From assembly GCF_900129725.1 (NCBI RefSeq), contig NZ_FQWQ01000001.1:3428855-3492854 (forward strand): a DNA stretch of 64,000 nucleotides, given 5' to 3'. This document shows, in pieces, positions 55,046 to 63,750 of this stretch (position 1 is the first letter of the stretch; each line of letters begins with the position of its first letter). The notes beneath the pieces were generated by a model, which saw only the letters and a list, made by a program, of their open reading frames with translations, had not been told where the DNA came from and searched no databases. Source of the stretch: Chryseolinea serpens. Its GTDB lineage: Bacteria; Bacteroidota; Bacteroidia; Cytophagales; Cyclobacteriaceae. A program made the translations under genes and the position numbers.

Positions 55046-57056
55046 AGTCTGTTTTCGCCTTTCTTACTCTACGCGCCAAGGTTTGAAGAAGATCCTCAAG
55101 ATTGTCTAAAACAGATTTGAAGTCCTCGATTGATGCCGATGCGCGCTCTTTGCCGAGACGTTTATTAATCTCGTGATTTACCATCGTCAAAGCTGCAATG
55201 AAATTATTGCGACCAGTAAGCTTCAGGGTTTTATATTTATAAACCAGTTCCGTTCCATTCACATTCAACTGAACATGATTAAGAAGAAGGTTTGCAAGTC
55301 GCTTACCTTGCTCATTGAGCCGCTTACGCGCTTCTTCCCATTCCCGTTGCGGTTGAACTGCGAAGGGTTCAGTCGGCGAATGCTTACGCATCGGTGGACG
55401 TTGCGCTTGACGGACCATTTCTTCAATTTTACTCGAATCAAGGCCCAGTAATTTAAAGCGCTCTCTAAGTTCCTCAACAATTTGTCGATCCTCTAGGCTG
55501 GTGAAATCCTCCTCCCACAGGGATTCAATAATCTCGCCGTGAACAACAACCTGTTCGCCAGCTCGGAGCCGGGCAGTCCCGTTGAGAACTTCTTGCGGTA
55601 CCTCTGGCTCTTCACCTCCGATGACTTTATCCCAAAATGCTTGATCGTCATTCTCGAAATCTTTGAACTCTTTTAGTCGTTCATCGAGATTCATTCCCAA
55701 ATGCGTTACGATATGGCCGACATTGTCTGGGTGTCCCGGATCGTTTTGAACAACGACACGCATGATACGTCCAACGAACTGAATGTATGGTGAAAGGCTT
55801 CGGTACGGTCGAAAGATTGCCGCCACGCTAAGCTTTGGATGATCGAACCCTTCTCCGAGCATCTGCACCTGGATGATGCAATCCAATGTGCCATTTCGTA
55901 ACGTCGCTAAAATCTCTGCCTGCTGCTCCGGTGTCTGCTTACTGTGTATTACCGCGGCGGTAAAATTCCGCTCTTCATATAAAGAGCGAATCTGATTGGC
56001 ATGATTGATCGAGCATGCAACAGCAATTAGCTGATGTTGCGTTCCACTTTGCCTTAATTCCTCAAGCTTTGCCAAACTGCTTTCAACGATGTGCTTATTG
56101 CACAGCGGCGCGAGAGCCACTCCACGACTGAACCAGTCTTTCTCTTTCATTTCGAGAACTTCGTCTTGTGTATAAACGCGCCCTCGTTCGTCCGTGAATC
56201 CGAGCTCAATTGTCGATGGAGCTACATAGCTTGCCTTAAGGCGTTTGATATAACCTTTTAAGGTCGCATTGCGGAATGGGTAACGATAGATAAGCTCCCC
56301 ATCAAGTTCTTGCCTATCGCTACGGAAAGGTGTGGCCGTGAGCAAAATGATTTTTGCTTTTGGAAAACGATCGATTACTGCCTGCCAGCTTTTGGCTGCA
56401 CTATGATGTGCTTCATCCACGATGATCATATCAAAAAAGTCATCTGGAAATTGTGTTAGCCACTTGTCAACGTTGGTGGCCAACTGTTGCACATTAGTAA
56501 TTACAACGTGTGACTTATTAGCGACGGAGATATTTCCGGAATCAAGTGTTGTTGCGAGTGGACCTGAAATCATTTGGTCGGGTGTCAATACCCCGGACTT
56601 TCGCCAGAAGCACTTTTGGCGATTTGTAATGTCCATAGCGTCGTAAAGCCCCTCTTTAATCGTAAGATTTGGAGCAATTACGATTACTCTGCCTTCTGCC
56701 AAGCCAAGAGGTAATAATGATGCCAACCCTGTTTTGCCACAGCCTACAGGGATTTGTAAAATCGCCTTATTTTTCCCCGCATGAAAGTGCTCATACGTAC
56801 GCAAATAACCTTCCCGTTGAGGATCACGCAATTCTTCATTCCCCTCGATCGTAAAATCTAAATCAAGAAAAAAAGTCTGGAGAGGTCGGCTGGTACGAAG
56901 CCAAGTGTCGAGCCCAGCTTTTTCGAAGGTCCACTTTTTACCAATTTTCCGTGCTGGAATTTTTCCCTCACGAGCCATTGTGTACAACAAAGTTTTACCG
57001 ATACCTAGGTATGCGGTAGTTTCTTCCAAAGACAGCCAGCCTGTTTCTAAGTCCAT
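55026..57056 (-). CDS. DEAH helicase with N-terminal excisionase-type HTH
   Basis: A 676-residue protein. Residues 7-54 form a MerR/excisionase-type winged helix (SLEETTAYLGIGKTLLYTMA ... KIPARKIGKKW); residues about 80-480 are an SF2 ATPase of the type III restriction/ResIII class with PVGCGKTG (103-110), DEAH (214-217), TATPF (240-244), GEGFDHP (400-406) and FVGRIMR (426-432); the C-terminal 180 residues are helical and charged. No nuclease motif is visible. A Shine-Dalgarno AAGAGGT (57062-57068) lies five bases before the ATG. The DNA-binding fusion suggests a sequence-targeted translocase. A defence role is likely from location but not proven; it could also be a mobile-element regulator. 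Confidence 0.85.
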   Translation of the reverse strand: MDLETGWLSLEETTAYLGIGKTLLYTMAREGKIPARKIGKKWTFEKAGLDTWLRTSRPLQTFFLDLDFTIEGNEELRDPQREGYLRTYEHFHAGKNKAILQIPVGCGKTGLASLLPLGLAEGRVIVIAPNLTIKEGLYDAMDITNRQKCFWRKSGVLTPDQMISGPLATTLDSGNISVANKSHVVITNVQQLATNVDKWLTQFPDDFFDMIIVDEAHHSAAKSWQAVIDRFPKAKIILLTATPFRSDRQELDGELIYRYPFRNATLKGYIKRLKASYVAPSTIELGFTDERGRVYTQDEVLEMKEKDWFSRGVALAPLCNKHIVESSLAKLEELRQSGTQHQLIAVACSINHANQIRSLYEERNFTAAVIHSKQTPEQQAEILATLRNGTLDCIIQVQMLGEGFDHPKLSVAAIFRPYRSLSPYIQFVGRIMRVVVQNDPGHPDNVGHIVTHLGMNLDERLKEFKDFENDDQAFWDKVIGGEEPEVPQEVLNGTARLRAGEQVVVHGEIIESLWEEDFTSLEDRQIVEELRERFKLLGLDSSKIEEMVRQAQRPPMRKHSPTEPFAVQPQREWEEARKRLNEQGKRLANLLLNHVQLNVNGTELVYKYKTLKLTGRNNFIAALTMVNHEINKRLGKERASASIEDFKSVLDNLEDLLQTLARRVRKAKTDYDKKEA

Positions 57057-57227
57057 TTTTTACCTCTTAATGATACACAATGATAGCAAATGACAGATAA
57101 AAAAGCAAGAAGGTCCTAACAATATTCAACACAATATCGCCACGCACTATAAATCGGGCGGAAATGCGCATCATTGCGGCACCGATAATTTCGGACGCTT
57201 GAACATATTATTTAAATCATTGAAAAG

Positions 57228-57306
<79 letters not shown>

Positions 57307-57372
57307 ACAAAGAAGCCGGACAATACCCCTCCTTTTCGTATATGTCAATTAAATAGGAAAGCAATTTTATCT

Positions 57373-57390
57373 AGGCCACGCGAGGCCTTT
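57373..57390. other. Short hairpin AGGCC/GGCCT after the integrase gene
   Basis: AGGCC (57373-57377) and GGCCT (57384-57388) with loop ACGCGA, 14 bases beyond the integrase stop; a T-rich tail is present only on the plus strand. It may be a weak terminator. Low support. Confidence 0.3.
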
Positions 57391-57401
57391 TATATTAATG
57401 C

Positions 57402-58706
57402 TTAAATGGGCTTTCTTAGCTGAATTCTTTTCATCCACTCAAGCTTAAGGTCGAGCGTTGGCCCAGACCCGTAAAGCGGCCGCGGAAACTTATGCCCTAT
57501 CAATTCTGATTGAACGCGATCGGGGGCATCAACACTTACGAGCCTATCCTGAAAACTATGCCGGAGCGAATAGACGGAATGATTTTCCGATGGAAATACA
57601 TCGCGGTCACGCAGGAACTTGTTCAGTTCCGTTGATAATTCGTCTGATTGATATCGGTATTCTTTTAAGCCATGAGGTAGTATTTTGAATGCATGTAATG
57701 CATAGCCTGTCAAAGGAATGACCCGGGCACTTTGACGTGTTTTCAAAGGGCGTTTTGGCCGGGCGCGCATGACAATATGAGGAACTTCATGATCGAGAAT
57801 AATATCCTCGGGAAGGAGGCCTGTAAGTTCGACCGGACGAATTCCGGTTTCAGCTAAAATAAAAAGAGAAAATTTAAGTTCCTGCGTAAGGCCTTCCAGC
57901 GTCTGTTCTGAAAGCAGCGTTGAAACAATAAAATCCGTTTCGAACGGCAGCCTTTTCTCACTATCCCATTCGTCAAGAGTAATTTTTTTAAAAAGATGTT
58001 GAGTATCAATACCGAGTTTCATGTTCTCATTTACTGTTTCTACTATACTTTTCACATGAATAAGGTCTTTATTAGCTGACGCGGCCTTTAGGCCATCGTT
58101 TTCAATACGATGAATCCACCAATCCCGAAAGCGAATTACCTCTTCCCGCGAAACGTTATTGATTGCTTTGTTACCAATCACTTCAATAAGATTTCGCATT
58201 GCTTTGCTACGAGGGTTTTTCCATTTGCGCAGGCCGGTGACAGATTTGTTGATTACCCTGTCTTTGGTAAAACCCCAAAAACGTTCCAGGGCCTGATCGA
58301 GCGTCAAGACAGGTGCATCAATTCCGCCGAGCAATGCTTCAGCGTGAAGGGGACTTTTAAAGTTAGATTCTTCGACTGCTTTCAGTCTATCGTAAATATT
58401 ATCCCAGGGTGCTTCTTCTGCCAGTTTTGCCGCAGGCAGGTAGGTGAAGCCAAGGAGTTTTGCAAATCGAATGACTTCCAGGAATTTTTCGTCTGAGTGG
58501 GTTTTTCCTGACTTAATAAGGCTTCGCCAATATTGCTCTAACTTCTCATTAATGGCGATTGCTTTTTTGTTCGCGTTTTCTCTACTGTCAGTGTCTAGCG
58601 AGATGCGGATCATTTCTCGTCCGTCGAAATCACGAATCTTTCTCGGAACACGTCGATTAAAATAGTACCGGTCTTTACGTTTTATAACGTGATGATTGAT
58701 GGTCAT
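57402..58706 (-). CDS. Tyrosine recombinase/integrase (DUF6538 type)
   Basis: A 434-residue site-specific recombinase. The N-terminus has the DUF6538-like segment (RKDRYYFNRRVPRKIRD) common in proteobacterial integrases, followed by a core-binding domain and the catalytic domain. Catalytic residues are R290 (ETGIRPVELTG), K322, R382-H383 (YSLRHSF), H405 (IGHKF) and the nucleophile Y412 (LYGSG). It looks intact. The start ATG abuts four 12-bp tandem repeats (58706-58754), leaving no Shine-Dalgarno site. It is 96 bp from the initiator tRNA, upstream of that gene's 5' end, which is not the usual orientation for an element inserted in that tRNA. Confidence 0.9.
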   Translation of the reverse strand: MTINHHVIKRKDRYYFNRRVPRKIRDFDGREMIRISLDTDSRENANKKAIAINEKLEQYWRSLIKSGKTHSDEKFLEVIRFAKLLGFTYLPAAKLAEEAPWDNIYDRLKAVEESNFKSPLHAEALLGGIDAPVLTLDQALERFWGFTKDRVINKSVTGLRKWKNPRSKAMRNLIEVIGNKAINNVSREEVIRFRDWWIHRIENDGLKAASANKDLIHVKSIVETVNENMKLGIDTQHLFKKITLDEWDSEKRLPFETDFIVSTLLSEQTLEGLTQELKFSLFILAETGIRPVELTGLLPEDIILDHEVPHIVMRARPKRPLKTRQSARVIPLTGYALHAFKILPHGLKEYRYQSDELSTELNKFLRDRDVFPSENHSVYSLRHSFQDRLVSVDAPDRVQSELIGHKFPRPLYGSGPTLDLKLEWMKRIQLRKPI

Positions 58707-58754
58707 TGTGTGCCAAATTGTGTGCCAAATTGTGTGTCAAATTGTGTGACACAC
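58706..58754. repeat. Four 12-bp tandem repeats at the integrase start
   Basis: Four units of 12 bases with consensus TTGTGTGCCAAA (the last two read TTGTGTGTCAAA and TTGTGTGACACA) run continuously and end at the integrase start codon. They cover the ribosome binding region of the gene, so a protein bound there would block expression. The units look like binding sites for a recombinase, an excisionase or a replication initiator. Confidence 0.8.
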
Positions 58755-58922
58755 ATTAAATCACGTTAATCAAGGTTTAGTCAAGAGAGCTATTTTAATA
58801 GCGTAATATCAAAGGGATAAATACAAAGCGATGTGTGAAAAAGTGGCGTCCCCTAGGGGATTCGATATAAAAATAGCTGTCTTTTATCTATTTGAATTGA
58901 AATGATATTTCTATCTCAAAAA

Positions 58923-59171
58923 TTAACTGTGTGTCAAAATGTGTGACAATTTGTGTGACAGTTGAGGCGATGGCGACGGAAGTTGAAACTCATTCTGATA
59001 GATACTAATAGCCAGCGACTTAATGCTCAATGCCTTTTGATGTTCATGTAGCTCCCTAAGAACGCGCTCAAAGATGGGTAAGTATGCGTCACCAAATATA
59101 GCTACAACTTTTGCCGCTATTAATTGTGCGTGTTTAAGTTCTTCTAAGTATGGATCATGAAAAGTGTGCAT
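58923..59171 (-). CDS. Small helical protein, unknown function
   Basis: An 82-residue predicted helical protein (MHTFHDPYLEELKHAQLIA ... VLRELHEHQKALS) with a Shine-Dalgarno GGAAG about eight bases before the ATG. Its last residues (LSHKLSHILTHS) are encoded by the second 12-bp repeat cluster at 58928-58963, which suggests the gene end has been extended by or overlaps a binding array. No family is recognised. Position next to the integrase suggests an accessory protein such as an excisionase or repressor, but no HTH is clear. Confidence 0.55.
   Translation of the reverse strand: MHTFHDPYLEELKHAQLIAAKVVAIFGDAYLPIFERVLRELHEHQKALSIKSLAISIYQNEFQLPSPSPQLSHKLSHILTHS
58928..58963. repeat. Second cluster of 12-bp repeats
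   Basis: Three 12-base units, CTGTGTGTCAAA, ATGTGTGACAAT and TTGTGTGACAGT, related to those at 58706-58754 and in the same orientation, 173 bp away. They lie in the 3' end of the 82-residue gene. Confidence 0.75.
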
Positions 59172-59389
59172 AATTCAACTTCCAATTTTTAATGACTGAC
59201 ACTAGCAATACAGAGTGACCATTATATCATATGGAAATATAATGAAGCCTTACAAAATGATTTCGTTAAACACCAAGTTCCTGTCACCAATTGATTTGTT
59301 TACTAAGGAACAAATTCAGAATTGCTAAAATTAATACGACTTTACGTTGTCCTAGAATCTGTTAGCCTGAATCTTATCGGGAGTTATTC

Positions 59390-59890
59390 ATGACAGAATC
59401 AAAAAGTAAAAAATCGTTTATTCAATCACTTTGTACTTGGACAAAGCAACATAAAAAATCTGCTCTTGCTTTAGCAATAATACTTGCATCTATACAATTC
59501 TTAAATTTTACCGGATTTTGCTACAGCGAGTTACGCTATTTAGATAGATATGAATTGCTTGATCGATTTTTGTTTGGCCCTTCAACCGCATTCACAGAAG
59601 ACGAAAAGATTCAAAAAATAGCCATCCGTGGTGGTGAGTATCCCGGATGCTGTCGAATAACGCCAGAGAAGAGATTCCTAAATAAGATACTTGGGTATTA
59701 TTTCTACAACGTAGAATCTCACTTTTCTGATCCTGACCCACGATCTTCAGATACTCCAAAATATCTAACATTTAGTTCGATTAATTCTTGTGGGACAAGA
59801 GTAATTCACGAATCTGGAATGCCAGAAACGCAGAAAAGCTATGACGCTTCAGTCTATTCTATCAATAAATCATGGGGTTTTAAAAAATGA
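59390..59890 (+). CDS. Small membrane-anchored protein coupled to the RTX gene
   Basis: A 166-residue protein with a basic N-terminus, one membrane segment (SALALAIILASIQFLNFTGFC, about 21-41), and a periplasmic domain containing four cysteines including a CC pair (EYPGCCRITP). I do not recognise the family. A GGGAG Shine-Dalgarno site precedes the ATG, unlike the Bacteroidota genes in the window. Its stop overlaps the RTX gene start (ATGA), so the two should be made together; it may serve the RTX protein as an anchor, chaperone or immunity-type partner, which is inference. Confidence 0.65.
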   Translation: MTESKSKKSFIQSLCTWTKQHKKSALALAIILASIQFLNFTGFCYSELRYLDRYELLDRFLFGPSTAFTEDEKIQKIAIRGGEYPGCCRITPEKRFLNKILGYYFYNVESHFSDPDPRSSDTPKYLTFSSINSCGTRVIHESGMPETQKSYDASVYSINKSWGFKK

Positions 59891-62800
59891 CAGCTGGAAC
59901 AATTGTAATTGGAGATTGGACAAATCTCGACCCACAGACAATGACCAATCTATATTTATATGGTCAAGTAGATACGCCGACAAGCTTCGGTGAGCGACTA
60001 CGTTCCAATGAAGAAATCGATAGTTATCCAACCAATAGCGCTACCGTAAAAAATCTTGAAGTTAAGATTGATATGGTCAGTTTTATGGACACTGGACCTG
60101 GGAGGTACGCATTCGCCTCTGAAGCCAGTTTTGTTCAAGACTTCTTTACAGGAGGAGTATCGCTTGCAAATGGGACGTATACTAAACAAGATTTAATTGC
60201 AAATCACGGCTACACACTTGCGGACTTTCGAATAGATGTTGTCCACTATGAAACAGACCCGAATAGTGACGATTATGCCTTACGAACCTATGTATATAAT
60301 AACGCAGCATTTGTGATTTCCGATGCTACAGAGTTTGTCATCAATGGAGATAACATATATATCAATAAGATGTGTATTCAAGCTTTAGATGATAATTTTG
60401 ACTTTGAATCAAGTGGCTCGTTGACTCAAATAGGAGATATTTTTCTTGAAAGTGTTATAGACCCTTCTAGTATTGGTCGGCGGGTAGAAATCGAATTCAT
60501 TAATGCGGAAAATGTTCCGATTTCAAGTGATCGATATACAGTTGAAAATTTTCTTCAGGATTCTATAGATGCAGCGGCAGTTCCTGGTGGCTTATTAATT
60601 CCTGACGCTTACAGCGCTGTTTCTGATATTATTGATGATTTAAATGAATCTGGAACAATTCAGTATGAGACTGATAATGGTGACGTTATTTATGGAACCA
60701 ATGCCAATGAAACAATTAATGGCACAAGTGGGAATGATATAATTGTTTCAGGCACCAATTCTGGCGGTACTGATATTATCAATGCTGGTGATGGTAATGA
60801 TGTTATCTATAGCTCCAATTCTATTCAGGGTGATACAATAAATGGTGGCAATGGTTCTGACACAGTTGACTATTCAAATATAGACTTGGTTTATGGATCA
60901 GGAGGAATAAACAGTGGTAACGCATGGGGCTGGGGCGGTCTTGCTAACCAAAACTGGGATTCAGTCCTCCCTAATGGATTTGCCTCAGGAGTCAGTATAG
61001 CTATTAGTGCGCACGGGGTTGGCGCTGATACATTTGTTTCAATCGAAAATGTTACAGGAACAAACGGCAACGACTCTATTAGTGGAGACGAGTATAGTAA
61101 TACCATCGATGGGCTTGGTGGGATGGATCATATCCACACTACGGGTGTGGGTCCTGATACTATTGTCTGGCATGAAAATCAAATTACAGGAACTTGGTGT
61201 GACTTTGACAGGGATGATACGATACAGCTCGCAGGTTTTACTACCGATGTTGTAAAAGCCATCGAAATTGATGGTGAATATTTTTACGTTTGGATTGATA
61301 ATGGTGTGTTGCCAACGCGCGAACAACTTGTGTTGCATAGCATTTCAATTCAGCAAACAGATCTTGACGGAAACGTTGACGCAAATGGTGTTACGTTTCG
61401 AAATCCGAACGGAACAAATGTAGATATCGCGAATTTAATAATTGGGGACGTAGGACTCCTTGACGCATTCCAATGTAGCGTTGGTGATGATAATTTTGCA
61501 GGAACCGACAATGACGATTTTGTTAATGGTAACCAAGGCAATGATTCTATCACAACGGGTGCTGGAAATGACGGATTATACGGTGGTGCTGGAAATGACC
61601 TATTAAATGCTGGAGCAGGCAATGATCGCGTCTATGCAGGTATTGGCGATGACACTGTTTCTTTTATTCTCCAAGAAAATACCTTAACGAGCGATCACTA
61701 TTTTGGTAATCAGGGTGTAGATCATCTTGATCTATACTTCAATTCAAGTGAATTGACTTCAGGCATTAGGTCTAGCTTGATTTCTTTTCGTAATTTTCTA
61801 GCGAATCCTACCAATATTGATGATGACGCTACAGGCGGCGGTACATTTGATTTCGCATTTGATTTATCTGTCAGCCGTTTTGAAACCTTTACACTCTTTG
61901 TCAACAATGTGGCCACTCAGATGTCTATCAATGCTAGAAACGATATGTTCTTTGGTTCTGTCAATGTGCCAATCACTGGAAATTTTTTAGTTGATAATGG
62001 GGGAGGCGCGGATACAGGCTTCATTGACACGATCTTTGCGAATGCAGGAACATTTGCGACAACGCATGGTGGATCGGTTGTCATTAGTGCCAATGGCAAT
62101 TTCACGTACACACCACCAGTCGGCTTCTCAGGAATTGATAGTTACATCTACACAGCCAATGACGGTCAGGGAACGACAGGCACAGCAACGGCAGAATTCG
62201 GCGTGGGCCTACCGGGAGTTGTCGCAGGAACTTCGGCAAGTCAAACGCTGACCGGCACATCCGGCAATGATACGATGTACGGCCTTGGCGGCAACGATAC
62301 GTTGAATGGTAATGATGGTAACGACACTTTGAATGGCGGCACGGGCGTTGACACAATGGTAGGTGGCATCGGCAATGATATTTATATCGTCGATAGTTCA
62401 GGAGATTCAGTTACCGAAGGGTCAAGTGCAGGAACAGACACCGTACAAGCTTCCATCAATTATACGTTAGGTTCAAACGTAGAGAATTTGACGCTGACTG
62501 GTTCGGGCAATCTCACGGGTACAGGTAATAGCCTTGTAAATATTATCACTGGCAATTCAGGTAACAACACATTGGATGGTGGGTCAGGTATTGACACATT
62601 GATTGGTGGCATCGGCAATGATATTTTCATTGTTGATAATACCTCAGAAGTCGTTACTGAAGCGGGCGGTCAGGGAACAGACGAAGTTCGTAGCAGTGCC
62701 ACCTATACTTTATCGGCGAATATTGAGAATCTTACACTCACCGGATCAGGGAATATTGGCGGTACTGGAAATACTATAGCCAATACTATTGTCGGTAATT

Positions 62801-63750
62801 CAGGTGACAATGCTTTATCGGGCGGCGGCGGTAATGACACGCTTGACGGCGGCAGCGCAGGCAGCGATACGCTGACAGGCGGTACAGGCGATGATACATT
62901 TATCGTAAATAGTACAGGTGATAGTGTTGTTGAACTTGCAGCCGAGGGAACCGATATAGTTTTCAGTTCATCATCCACGCATACACTTTCTTCAAACGTC
63001 GAGAACATTACGCTAACCGGCGCGTCTAATATTGCAGCTATTGGCAATACTTTAGACAATATCATGATTGGCAATACCGGCAACAACACGCTGACTGGTA
63101 ATGATGGTAATGATTCATTGGATGGCGGCGCTGGCAACGACAGTATGATTGGCGGCATCGGCAACGACGCATACTATGTCGATAGTTCATCCGATACGAT
63201 TACCGAAGCGGTTGGTGCTGGAACAGATACAGTGAACTCAACGGCTGCAACATTTGCACTTGCAACGAACGTCGAAAATTTGGTGCTCACGGGAACGGCC
63301 AATATCAATGGCACGGGTAATACGCTCAATAATACAATCACTGGTAACTCCGGCATCAATACGATAGATGGCGGTACGGGTACTGATACCATGATTGGTG
63401 GTGCTGGTGATGATACCTACACGGTCGATAATGTCGGCGATATCATCACGGAGAATTTAAACGAAGGAAATGATCTCGTTTTATCTTATGTGACCTATAC
63501 GCTTGCGACAAACGTTGATTACTTGGCGTTGCTTGGTTCTACAAACATTAATGCAACTGGAAATGCTCTCAATAACAGTATCGCCGGTAATAGCGGAGCC
63601 AACATTATCATTGGTGGCGATGGCGATGATTATATGGATGGTGGAGCAGGGATAGACAACATCGCTGGCGGTCTCGGCAATGATATCTATGTGGAAATTC
63701 CGAGCAAGCTGACCACCAATTTCCGAGGCAAAGTGACCACCCAAAGTTAA
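59887..63750 (+). CDS. Large RTX calcium-binding protein, 3' end cut by IS21
   Basis: A protein of which 1268 native residues remain. The first 250 or so residues belong to no family I know. Nonapeptide GGxGNDxLx calcium-binding blocks follow (near 270-330 and 535-600), then a cadherin/Ig-like domain (GNFTYTPPVGFSGIDSYIYTA near 740-760), then five units of about 80-90 residues with NVENLTLTGSGN and GGIGNDIYIVD signatures (nt 62.46-63.69 kb). Such proteins leave the cell by type I secretion using a C-terminal signal. That signal is absent here: from 63690 the frame enters an IS21 terminal repeat and ends after 19 more codons. The product is probably a non-exported fragment. RTX architecture is proteobacterial in type. 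Confidence 0.85.
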   Translation: MTAGTIVIGDWTNLDPQTMTNLYLYGQVDTPTSFGERLRSNEEIDSYPTNSATVKNLEVKIDMVSFMDTGPGRYAFASEASFVQDFFTGGVSLANGTYTKQDLIANHGYTLADFRIDVVHYETDPNSDDYALRTYVYNNAAFVISDATEFVINGDNIYINKMCIQALDDNFDFESSGSLTQIGDIFLESVIDPSSIGRRVEIEFINAENVPISSDRYTVENFLQDSIDAAAVPGGLLIPDAYSAVSDIIDDLNESGTIQYETDNGDVIYGTNANETINGTSGNDIIVSGTNSGGTDIINAGDGNDVIYSSNSIQGDTINGGNGSDTVDYSNIDLVYGSGGINSGNAWGWGGLANQNWDSVLPNGFASGVSIAISAHGVGADTFVSIENVTGTNGNDSISGDEYSNTIDGLGGMDHIHTTGVGPDTIVWHENQITGTWCDFDRDDTIQLAGFTTDVVKAIEIDGEYFYVWIDNGVLPTREQLVLHSISIQQTDLDGNVDANGVTFRNPNGTNVDIANLIIGDVGLLDAFQCSVGDDNFAGTDNDDFVNGNQGNDSITTGAGNDGLYGGAGNDLLNAGAGNDRVYAGIGDDTVSFILQENTLTSDHYFGNQGVDHLDLYFNSSELTSGIRSSLISFRNFLANPTNIDDDATGGGTFDFAFDLSVSRFETFTLFVNNVATQMSINARNDMFFGSVNVPITGNFLVDNGGGADTGFIDTIFANAGTFATTHGGSVVISANGNFTYTPPVGFSGIDSYIYTANDGQGTTGTATAEFGVGLPGVVAGTSASQTLTGTSGNDTMYGLGGNDTLNGNDGNDTLNGGTGVDTMVGGIGNDIYIVDSSGDSVTEGSSAGTDTVQASINYTLGSNVENLTLTGSGNLTGTGNSLVNIITGNSGNNTLDGGSGIDTLIGGIGNDIFIVDNTSEVVTEAGGQGTDEVRSSATYTLSANIENLTLTGSGNIGGTGNTIANTIVGNSGDNALSGGGGNDTLDGGSAGSDTLTGGTGDDTFIVNSTGDSVVELAAEGTDIVFSSSSTHTLSSNVENITLTGASNIAAIGNTLDNIMIGNTGNNTLTGNDGNDSLDGGAGNDSMIGGIGNDAYYVDSSSDTITEAVGAGTDTVNSTAATFALATNVENLVLTGTANINGTGNTLNNTITGNSGINTIDGGTGTDTMIGGAGDDTYTVDNVGDIITENLNEGNDLVLSYVTYTLATNVDYLALLGSTNINATGNALNNSIAGNSGANIIIGGDGDDYMDGGAGIDNIAGGLGNDIYVEIPSKLTTNFRGKVTTQS

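Noticed and set aside
55026..57056. Type III restriction (Res) subunit
   Set aside because: The ATPase is of that class, but there is no nuclease motif at the C-terminus and no Mod methyltransferase next to it.
58706..58963. Possible CRISPR array
   Set aside because: The units are 12 bases, contiguous and without spacers; no cas genes are near.
62460..63690. Regular nucleotide repeats in the RTX gene as a CRISPR or satellite array
   Set aside because: The period of about 240-280 bases is explained by protein repeats with conserved reading frame and RTX signatures.
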